Origin: Sphingomonas carotinifaciens
GTDB taxonomy: Bacteria; Pseudomonadota; Alphaproteobacteria; Sphingomonadales; Sphingomonadaceae
Length of the DNA stretch: 64,000 bases
Assembly (NCBI RefSeq): GCF_009789535.1
Contig: NZ_WSUT01000005.1
Location: 2,169,501-2,233,500, forward strand
Direction: 5' to 3'
Under the pieces are notes generated by a model. That model searched no databases and was not told where the DNA came from. It saw only the letters and a program-made list of their open reading frames with translations. The stretch's first letter is position 1. Each line of letters opens with the position of its first letter. Both the position numbers and the translations under genes were made by a program. Below are positions 57,349-64,000 of this stretch, piece by piece.

Positions 57349-60300
57349 TCAGACGGTCGCACCGGTCCGCTCGCGCCGCGCCGCGACGCTGCGGATCGCC
57401 TCGATCATCCGGTCCGCGCCATAGGGTTTGGTCAGCAGTATCGCCTCGGGCGGCATGGCGTCGCGAACGGCGGCGGCATCGCCGGTGGCAAAGACGATCC
57501 CCGCCAGCGGCCGCACCGCGCGCGCCCGCTGCGCCAGCTCGATCCCGGACATGGTGGGCAGGTTGATGTCGGTGACCAGCACGTCGATCGGTGCGGTCTG
57601 TAGCGCGGTCAGCGCTTCCTCCGCGCTGCCCGCCTCGACCACGACGAAGCCGCCTGCCTGCAGTGCCTCGGCGGTGCTGGTCCGGATCAATCCGTCATCC
57701 TCGACCAGCAGGATGGTGAGGCCGTCGGCCAGCGGTGTCGCGTTGGCGGGCATGCGCGGGCGCTCGGCCAGGCGGCGCTGGCTCTGATTGGCGAGAACGT
57801 GGCGGAACTTCCGCGCCAGCGCCTCGCGCGTGTAGGGCTTGGACAACAGCTCGACCCCCTTGTCGAGCCGGCCGCCATGGACGATCGAATTCTCGGTATA
57901 GCCGGAGGTGAACAGCACCGCGATGTCGGGCAGCCGCTCCCGCGCCTTGCGCGCCAGCTCGGGGCTTTTCAGCGTGCCGGGCATCACCACGTCGGTGAAC
58001 AGCATGTCGATCGGAATGCCGCTTTCGATCACGCTCAGCGCACTTTGCGCATCCACCGCCTTCAGCACGCGGTAGCCGAGTTCGGACAACAATTCGACCA
58101 CGGTGGCGCGCACCGCATCGTCGTCCTCGACCACCAGCACCGTTTCGGTGCCGCCGGCGATCGGGCCGGTATCGACCGCAACCTCGATATCCTCGGCTTC
58201 CATCGCACGCGGCAGGTACAGCTTGATCGTGGTGCCGTGCCCGATCTCGGAATAGATCTTCACATGGCCGCCGGACTGTTTGACGAAGCCATAGACCATC
58301 GACAGGCCAAGCCCGGAGCCCTTGCCCTCGCTCTTGGTCGAGAAGAATGGCTCGAACACCTTGGCCATCACCTCGGCGCTCATCCCGCTGCCCGTATCGG
58401 ACACGGCGAGCATGACATATTGGCCGGGGATCACCTCGTCATGCGTGCGGGCATAGTCGTCATCGAGATGCGCGTTGGCGAGTTCGATGGTCAGCTTGCC
58501 GGTACCCTCCATCGCATCGCGCGCGTTGATCGCCAGGTTGAGCAACGCATTTTCGACCTGGGCGGGGTCGATGAACGTGTTCCACAACCCGCCGCCGACG
58601 ACCGTCTCGATCTCGATCCCCTCGCCGATCGCGCGGCGCAGCATGTCGTCCATCCCCTGCACGAAGCGGGTGACGTTGACGACCTTGGGTTCGAGCGCCT
58701 GACGCCGACCGAAGGCGAGCAGTTGCGCCGCCAGCTTCGATCCGCGCGTGACGCCGGCCATGGCATTGGTGATGCGGCGCTCGGCACGCTCGTTGCCATG
58801 CACGTCGGTGGCGAGAAGCTGGAGATTGCCCGACACGACCTGCAACAGATTGTTGAAGTCATGGGCGACGCCGCCGGTCAGCTTGCCGATCGTCTCCATC
58901 TTCTGCGCCTGGGCGAGCGCCACCTCCGCCTGCCGGCGCTCGGCGATCTCGGCGATGACGCGCGCCTCCAGCGTCTCGTTCAACTGACGCAACTGGGCCT
59001 CGGCGCGTTCGCGGTGGCGAACCTGCCGCGCCAGGATAGACGCCTGATCGCGCAGCGCCTGCTCCGCCTCGCGCTGCTCGGTGATATCGGTGTGGACGCC
59101 GACCCACTCGACCAAGGCGCCGTCCGCCCCGAAGATGGGCAGCGCGCGGATGGCATAGGTGCGCCAGATCTTGTCATGCCGGCAGACGCGGTGTTCGTGG
59201 ACGAACATCGACCGCTCGGCGACCGCGGTCCGCCAGGCGGCGACGGTGGCGGCCATGTCGTCGGGATGGACCGCCTGCGCCCAGCCGAAGCCCTGATATT
59301 CCTCAAAGGCCTGTCCGGTCAGTGCCGCCCATCCGGGCTGCTCGCCCAGCATCTGGCCATCGGCGCTGTTGGTCCACAGCACGCCGTGCACCGCATCCAT
59401 CGCCGCGCGGAAGCGGCCGTTGCTCTGTTCCAGCGCCGCGGCATGGCGAATGCGCTCGTCGACGTCGAAGACCAGGACGTGGAAGCCGAGAACCTCGCCA
59501 TCGTCGCCGCGACGGGGCAGGTAACGGGTCTCGGCCCGGCGGATGCCGCCGTCGCGGTGGCGGATCGACACGTCGGCGACCACCGTCTCTCCGGCCAGGG
59601 CGCGGGCGATCAGCGGCTGGCGGACGGCATGACTTTCCTCGCCCAGCACCTGTGCGATGGTGCGCCCCACCACCTGCTCCGGCGCGATGCCGAGAAAGTC
59701 CTGATAGAAGCTGTTGGCGAAGCGGTACACGCCGTCGCGGTCGACAAAGGCGACCAGCACCGGCAGCGAGTCGGTGATGATCCGCAACTCGGCCTCGCTG
59801 TCCGCCAGCCGTCGTTCGGCCACGATGCGCGGCGTATTGTCCAGCACGGTGCACATGACGCCGGCGACCGCGCCGTCCTGATAGATGGGCGTATAGAACA
59901 GGTCGAACACGACCTCCTCCGCCATGCCGTTGCGGGTCAGGACCATGCGCTGGTCGCGATAGGACAGGACCTCGCCCTGGAAGCCGGCGGCGAGGACCTG
60001 ACGGTTCCAGTCCCAGATCTCGGGCCAGATGCCGGGCACCGTGCCGCCCAGCGCCTGGGGGTGACGGGCCCCGGCGATCTCGCGGTAGCTGTCGTTATAC
60101 AGCATGATGTGGTCGGGCCCCCACATCAGCACCTTCGCGATCGGCGAGTTGATGATGTTGGACACGGTGGAGCGCAGCGCCGGGTGCCAGTGCTCGCGCG
60201 GGCCGAGCGACGTCGCGCTCCAGTCGCGCGCGCGGATCAGGTCGCCGCATTCGCCGCCGCCCGGCAGCCAGTCCTGCGGCGCGGGCGTGGCCCGGCCGAG

Positions 60301-60435
60301 CCCGGCCAGCGCCGCGGCGATGGCCGCATCCGCCCCGTCATACTGGCCGCCCGCGACCGCGGCATCGAGCAGCCGGGCCGTATCGGGTGAAAGGGTGATG
60401 GTGTGCGAAGGGCGGACTGTCATGGAGGATCGCAT
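57349..60435 (-). CDS. Hybrid histidine kinase with RHH-like N-terminus, PAS domains and two receivers
   Basis: 1,028 residues. Order: a short segment resembling a ParD/CopG ribbon-helix-helix (SHTITLSPDTARLLDAAVAG, GQYDGADAAIAAAL; about residues 10-45), three PAS regions (about 90-205, 215-330, 340-460), coiled coil, HisKA with His525 (GGVAHDFNNLLQV), HATPase_c (NLAINARDAM, SDTGSGM, GSGLGLSMVYGF) and two receivers (FTDVVMPG and VTDINLPTM). Soluble. The start is uncertain: ATG 60435 or 60423, neither with a good binding site. Orphan by position. Confidence 0.9.
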   Translation of the reverse strand: MRSSMTVRPSHTITLSPDTARLLDAAVAGGQYDGADAAIAAALAGLGRATPAPQDWLPGGGECGDLIRARDWSATSLGPREHWHPALRSTVSNIINSPIAKVLMWGPDHIMLYNDSYREIAGARHPQALGGTVPGIWPEIWDWNRQVLAAGFQGEVLSYRDQRMVLTRNGMAEEVVFDLFYTPIYQDGAVAGVMCTVLDNTPRIVAERRLADSEAELRIITDSLPVLVAFVDRDGVYRFANSFYQDFLGIAPEQVVGRTIAQVLGEESHAVRQPLIARALAGETVVADVSIRHRDGGIRRAETRYLPRRGDDGEVLGFHVLVFDVDERIRHAAALEQSNGRFRAAMDAVHGVLWTNSADGQMLGEQPGWAALTGQAFEEYQGFGWAQAVHPDDMAATVAAWRTAVAERSMFVHEHRVCRHDKIWRTYAIRALPIFGADGALVEWVGVHTDITEQREAEQALRDQASILARQVRHRERAEAQLRQLNETLEARVIAEIAERRQAEVALAQAQKMETIGKLTGGVAHDFNNLLQVVSGNLQLLATDVHGNERAERRITNAMAGVTRGSKLAAQLLAFGRRQALEPKVVNVTRFVQGMDDMLRRAIGEGIEIETVVGGGLWNTFIDPAQVENALLNLAINARDAMEGTGKLTIELANAHLDDDYARTHDEVIPGQYVMLAVSDTGSGMSAEVMAKVFEPFFSTKSEGKGSGLGLSMVYGFVKQSGGHVKIYSEIGHGTTIKLYLPRAMEAEDIEVAVDTGPIAGGTETVLVVEDDDAVRATVVELLSELGYRVLKAVDAQSALSVIESGIPIDMLFTDVVMPGTLKSPELARKARERLPDIAVLFTSGYTENSIVHGGRLDKGVELLSKPYTREALARKFRHVLANQSQRRLAERPRMPANATPLADGLTILLVEDDGLIRTSTAEALQAGGFVVVEAGSAEEALTALQTAPIDVLVTDINLPTMSGIELAQRARAVRPLAGIVFATGDAAAVRDAMPPEAILLTKPYGADRMIEAIRSVAARRERTGATV

Positions 60436-60468
60436 GCTAAACCCGAGAAAACGTGTCAATGTAACCGG

Positions 60469-61107
60469 TCAGGCCGGGGTCGATGATGCGACGGGCCGGG
60501 GATGATGCGGCACCAGGATCAGCGTGCGATCCTCCACGCGCCAGGATTTCAACCGGGACAGGAAATTCATGCCGAGGATATCGGTCCGCCCGAATGCGGG
60601 GGAGACGACGACGGGTAGCCCCCCTGCGCGGATGGCGCCAAGCTGAAGCCGGGCGACCGTCGCCGTCTTGGCGCGGATCGTGCCGTTGGCGGTGTTGAGC
60701 AGCACGGGGACGAGTTCGTCGCGCGGCTCCAGCCCGGCGGCCGCGGCGGTATCCTCCGACAGGGCGGTCAGCGTCGCGCCGCTGTCGATCAACATACGGC
60801 GCTCCACCCCGTCGACGGTGGCCCGCGCCCAGAAATGCCCGTCCGGCGACATGCGGATGCGGACCTCGTCCCCGACCACCTGTTGCTGGTCGGGGAAGAT
60901 CCGCTCGGTGATACGCTGGAAATAGGGGTCGAAACGGCCGCGCTGGTCGATCGCGATAAAGAGCACGAGCGCGACCAGTCCCCAACTGGCGAGGTTGACG
61001 ATCGTGCGCAGGATCGGCACCCGCCGCACGATCACCCCGGCCAGCAGGACGGCCGCGAGCAGCAGGTACAAGGGGCCATAGGGACCCAGATCGGGCATCA
61101 CGAACAC
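60469..61107 (-). CDS. TIGR02281 retropepsin-like aspartic protease
   Basis: 212 residues. Two N-terminal membrane helices (about 10-27 and 35-52), then a clan AA aspartic protease domain with catalytic Asp108 in MLIDSGATLTALS and the flap region LGMNFLSRL. The family is common in alphaproteobacteria; as a dimer it forms a membrane-tethered, periplasmic protease of unknown substrate. GTG start; an ATG three codons later is an alternative. Confidence 0.88.
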   Translation of the reverse strand: MFVMPDLGPYGPLYLLLAAVLLAGVIVRRVPILRTIVNLASWGLVALVLFIAIDQRGRFDPYFQRITERIFPDQQQVVGDEVRIRMSPDGHFWARATVDGVERRMLIDSGATLTALSEDTAAAAGLEPRDELVPVLLNTANGTIRAKTATVARLQLGAIRAGGLPVVVSPAFGRTDILGMNFLSRLKSWRVEDRTLILVPHHPRPVASSTPA

Positions 61108-61239
61108 GGGATCGGCTATCCTACGGCAAGGCGGCGGCTGCAGCGTCCATCAACAGATGGCGATGCGCCCCGCAAATGCCAGCCCTTGGCAGAGCGTACG
61201 GACCGTCGATGGCCGAAATCGTTCGTGGATCGGGCGCGA

Positions 61240-61428
61240 TCAGCCCGGATCGGCCATCCCGATTTCGCTGGGGGCGAAACGCCGCCCGCCATACCAGCGC
61301 TTGAAGGTGCCGTCAGACTGAGGGAAGTAGCGATGGCCCTGATACCGGACCGGCGTCCCCAGCGCCTTGTACGTCGCCCACACGCCATAGACCATGGCGG
61401 CGAGCGCCAGAATCTTGATCCACTCCAT
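61240..61428 (-). CDS. Small single-pass membrane protein, 62 residues
   Basis: ATG 61428 with GGAAG upstream. N-terminal helix (IKILALAAMVYGVWATY) then a basic, aromatic tail (RYFPQSDGTFKRWYGGRRF). Product unknown; the sequence and start signal make it a credible gene. Confidence 0.6.
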   Translation of the reverse strand: MEWIKILALAAMVYGVWATYKALGTPVRYQGHRYFPQSDGTFKRWYGGRRFAPSEIGMADPG

Positions 61429-61479
61429 GTTCGCTTCCTTATTATTATTCGAACAGCTTCCCGCGTCGCTTCGAAAAGA

Positions 61480-62049
61480 TCAAGACGCTTGTTCGCGGGG
61501 GAATGGACGGCTGAGAAAGGGGGAGCCGGCAAGGCCGAAGCGCCAGGGCAGTTCGGCGGCCTTGGTGATGCCGATGCGCGGGCCGATGCGCAGGTCCGGC
61601 GTCAATGGCGCATCGACCAGATCGAAGGGCGCGGCGTCGAGCCTGTGGCCGTCCAGCGCACCGCCGATACCCAGGGCTTGGCACAGCCGGCCCGGCCCGG
61701 CGCAAAGCTGGCGCAGCGGCATGTCGCCGCGTCGGTCGGTCATCCGCTCGATGCCGTGCACCGGTTCGATCGAGCGGATCAGCACGGCGCTGCCGGGGGT
61801 GCCGCATACCGTGTTCAGGCACCAGTGCAGCCCGTAGATGCGGTACACATAGGCGTGGCCCACAGGGCCGAACATGGCGGCATTGCGGGGGGAGGGGCCG
61901 CGGAAGCTGTGCGAGGCGGGTTCGTGCGCGGCATAGGCCTCGGTCTCGACAATGGAGCCGCCGACCCCGTCCACCAGCAGCGTGACGCCGATCAATGCGC
62001 GCGCGACGGTGACCACGTCGCGTGCGAAGAAATCGGCCGGCAGCGTCAT
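61480..62049 (-). CDS. DNA-3-methyladenine glycosylase (AAG/MPG family)
   Basis: Base-excision repair enzyme that removes alkylated purines. 189 residues. Motifs: catalytic Glu in [21 protein letters not shown], then [19 protein letters not shown] and [13 protein letters not shown]. Overlaps the pncB stop by 4 bases; the two are cotranscribed. Confidence 0.93.
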   Translation of the reverse strand: MTLPADFFARDVVTVARALIGVTLLVDGVGGSIVETEAYAAHEPASHSFRGPSPRNAAMFGPVGHAYVYRIYGLHWCLNTVCGTPGSAVLIRSIEPVHGIERMTDRRGDMPLRQLCAGPGRLCQALGIGGALDGHRLDAAPFDLVDAPLTPDLRIGPRIGITKAAELPWRFGLAGSPFLSRPFPREQAS

Positions 62050-63350
62050 ATCTCGGGGGTGCGCGCCTGCCGCCCGTCATCGCCGAAAACGCGCAGATAG
62101 CGCGCGATTTCCTCGGGCGCGCCGGTTGCCTTGGCCGGATTGTCGGACAGCTTGACCGCCGGGCGGCCATTGGCGCTGATGACCTTGGCGACCAGCGAGA
62201 TGGGGGAAAGGCCGTCGTCGCCGTCCGGATCGCAGCCGCGAAAGTCGTTGGTCAGGTTGGTGCCCCAGCCGAAGCTCATCCGCACCCGGCCGTGGAAATG
62301 GCGATAGACCTGCTCGATGCTGTCGACGTCCATGCCGTCGGAGAAGATCAGCAGCTTCTGGCGGGCGTCGCGGCCTTGTGCGCGCCACCAGTCGAGTATC
62401 GCCTCGCCCCCCTCGATCGGCGGCGCGCTGTCGGGGCGAAATCCCGTCCAGTCCGCCACCCAGGGCGGCGCATCGCGCAGAAAGGCGGCGGTGCCGAACG
62501 CGTCGGGCAGGACGATCAGCAGATTGCCCTGATACAGCTCCTGCCATTCGCGCAGGACGCGATAGGGGGTCTGCGCCAATTCCTCGTCGCTGTCCGCCAG
62601 GGCCGCGGCGACCATCGGCAATTCATGCGCGTTGGTGCCGATCGCCTCCAGATCATTGTCCATGGCGAGCAGGACGTTCGACGTTCCGATCAGACGGTCC
62701 CCCAGCCCCTCCTTCAACGCCTCCACGCACCAACGCTGCCACAAAAACCCATGCCGCCGCCGCGTACCGAAATCGGAGATGGCGAGGTCGGGTAGTGCGC
62801 GCAACCGTTCCACCTTGTCCCACAGCTTGGCCTTGGCGCGCGCATAAAGCACGTCGAGCGCGAAACGTCCCTTGTCCGCCATCGCTGCGCGGGAACGCAG
62901 TTCGTTGACGATGGCGAGTGCGGGGATCTCCCACATCGTGGTTTCGCACCACAGCCCCTCGAAATGCAGCTCGAACTGGCCATCGACGACGCGCAGATCA
63001 TATTCGGGCAGGCGGAAGCGGGCGAGCCATGCAAGAAAGTCGGGCGCGAACATGCGGTTCTGACCATAGAAGCTGTTACCGGCCAGCCAGATCAGTTCCT
63101 TGTGCGAGAAGCGCAGCGTGCGCGCATGATCGAGTTGCGCGCGCAGTTCGGCGATGTCGATATCATCGGCCAGCCGGATGCGCGTGGTGCGGTTGATGAG
63201 CGAGAAGGTGGCGCGTACGTCCGGATGACGCTGCCGGATCATCTGCAGCATCAAGAGCTTGTAGAAATCGGTGTCGAGCAGGCTGCGGACGATGGGGTCC
63301 AGCCGCCAGCCATGGTCCCAGACGCGGGTCGCGATATCGGTGAACGCCAT
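62046..63350 (-). CDS. pncB: Nicotinate phosphoribosyltransferase
   Basis: Preiss-Handler salvage enzyme: nicotinate + PRPP + ATP to nicotinate mononucleotide. 434 residues from ATG 63350; the frame extends 17 codons upstream without homology. Motifs: [41 protein letters not shown] and [10 protein letters not shown]. Together with nadC the window encodes both a de novo and a salvage route to the same nucleotide. Confidence 0.96.
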   Translation of the reverse strand: MAFTDIATRVWDHGWRLDPIVRSLLDTDFYKLLMLQMIRQRHPDVRATFSLINRTTRIRLADDIDIAELRAQLDHARTLRFSHKELIWLAGNSFYGQNRMFAPDFLAWLARFRLPEYDLRVVDGQFELHFEGLWCETTMWEIPALAIVNELRSRAAMADKGRFALDVLYARAKAKLWDKVERLRALPDLAISDFGTRRRHGFLWQRWCVEALKEGLGDRLIGTSNVLLAMDNDLEAIGTNAHELPMVAAALADSDEELAQTPYRVLREWQELYQGNLLIVLPDAFGTAAFLRDAPPWVADWTGFRPDSAPPIEGGEAILDWWRAQGRDARQKLLIFSDGMDVDSIEQVYRHFHGRVRMSFGWGTNLTNDFRGCDPDGDDGLSPISLVAKVISANGRPAVKLSDNPAKATGAPEEIARYLRVFGDDGRQARTPEI

Positions 63351-63360
63351 GAAATTCTTG

Positions 63361-64000
63361 TCAGCGGATGCGGGCGGCCGTGTCCAGAATGAATTGCACA
63401 ATGCGATCCGGCTGGGTTGCCGGGATCATGTGCCCACCCTCGATCACCTCGTACCGACAGCCGGGGATCGCGGCGGCGGTGGGTGCGCCGTCCCTTTCCG
63501 GGTCCAGCACCGCGTCCTGCGCACCGAACAGGATCGCACTCGACAGATCAAGGGTCGGGTAGAGCGCAGCCATCTCGCTCAGGTCCGGATTGGCATGGAC
63601 CAGTTCGGTGGCCGCGATGTCGATCGTCTCCGGTCGCAGCGACAATATGCCGCCGCCACGGATGGCGAAGTCGTCCGGCGCGTGTTCGGGCATGAATGCC
63701 CGGCGCACGGCACGGCGGCTGCGCAACTGGAGGATCGGAACCGCGATGGTGTGCGCGACAAGGCGGCGAAGCGGAGCACCACCGCGAAAGAACTCCTGCA
63801 CCACAGCCGAACCGAAGGGCTGTGGCTGGGTGAGCGGAGCAAGCAGCGCCAGGCCGCCAATCCGGCCGGGCGCGGCCAGCGCGGCCGCCAGCGACACGGC
63901 ACCGCCCATCGAATGACCGACCAGCAACGGGCGTTCGATCGTGAGCCGACCTAGAAACGCCGCAATCAGGGCCCCCTGCGCGCGGAGCCCGGGATGCGTG
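63361..64000 (-). CDS. Alpha/beta hydrolase, 5' end outside window
   Basis: The frame is open to the window edge, and the residues before the first start-like codon ([14 protein letters not shown]) already form the nucleophile elbow, so the N-terminal third is missing. Nucleophile Ser in GHSMGG, Asp in [11 protein letters not shown], His in IEGGHMIP: a complete catalytic triad. Substrate unknown. Ten bases upstream of pncB, same strand. Confidence 0.88.
   Translation of the reverse strand, partial: THPGLRAQGALIAAFLGRLTIERPLLVGHSMGGAVSLAAALAAPGRIGGLALLAPLTQPQPFGSAVVQEFFRGGAPLRRLVAHTIAVPILQLRSRRAVRRAFMPEHAPDDFAIRGGGILSLRPETIDIAATELVHANPDLSEMAALYPTLDLSSAILFGAQDAVLDPERDGAPTAAAIPGCRYEVIEGGHMIPATQPDRIVQFILDTAARIR

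Overview
The window is GC-rich chromosomal DNA with short intergenic gaps and many 4-base start/stop overlaps. Its content points to an alphaproteobacterium of the Sphingomonas type: an aroA-cmk-rpsA-ihfB cluster, a TIGR02300 (FYDLN acid) protein, HWE-type histidine kinases, and a non-phosphorylating L-rhamnose pathway of the kind described from Sphingomonas. The genus is an inference; no rRNA is present.

Layout. 1-5.2 kb: a GH2 beta-galactosidase (cut by the window edge) overlapping a secreted DPP-IV-type peptidase. 5.2-10.1 kb: a MarR-FUSC-DUF1656-HlyD-OMF efflux operon on the minus strand with a palindromic operator over the marR start. 10.2-20.8 kb: an FAD/NAD(P) protein, an AEC transporter, a GGDEF/EAL membrane protein, a DUF808 protein, a gamma carbonic anhydrase, a TylF-like methyltransferase, an OmpR/EnvZ-like pair and a beta carbonic anhydrase, then a 35-residue membrane peptide with its own terminator. 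21-27.7 kb: phenylalanine hydroxylase divergent from an Lrp/AsnC regulator, an M1 peptidase, an RNase H-like protein, a pseudouridine synthase and an FAD-dependent dehydrogenase. 27.7-34.4 kb: lutABC divergent from an L-rhamnonate catabolic operon whose predicted end products are pyruvate and L-lactate, the lactate being the LutABC substrate. 34.4-38.3 kb: nadC, a membrane protein, RNase T2, DUF4112 and an SBP_bac_5 lipoprotein.

38.3-47.4 kb is an integrated island of 8,987 bp, bounded by a perfect 55-bp direct repeat of the 3' end of tRNA-Leu(UAA), with a tyrosine integrase beside the intact tRNA. Its cargo is lower in GC and mostly unrecognised. It holds a tightly packed membrane protein / AAA ATPase / PD-(D/E)XK-like nuclease trio (best candidate for an undescribed defence system), a serine recombinase, an XRE regulator, two small exported proteins, and a 449-residue protein with a winged-helix-like N-terminus and a C-terminal HDS motif resembling polymerase motif C. 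The insertion also supplies the only conventional start codon of the neighbouring SBP lipoprotein gene.

47.4-64 kb returns to core DNA: ihfB, rpsA, cmk, aroA, a TIGR02300 protein, two identical tRNA-Ala(GGC) genes, then a signalling block (an HWE kinase with a degenerate ATPase region, a receiver protein, an intact HWE kinase, Crp/Fnr), manganese catalase, a hybrid histidine kinase with a ribbon-helix-helix-like N-terminus, an aspartic protease, a small membrane protein, 3-methyladenine glycosylase, pncB and a truncated alpha/beta hydrolase.
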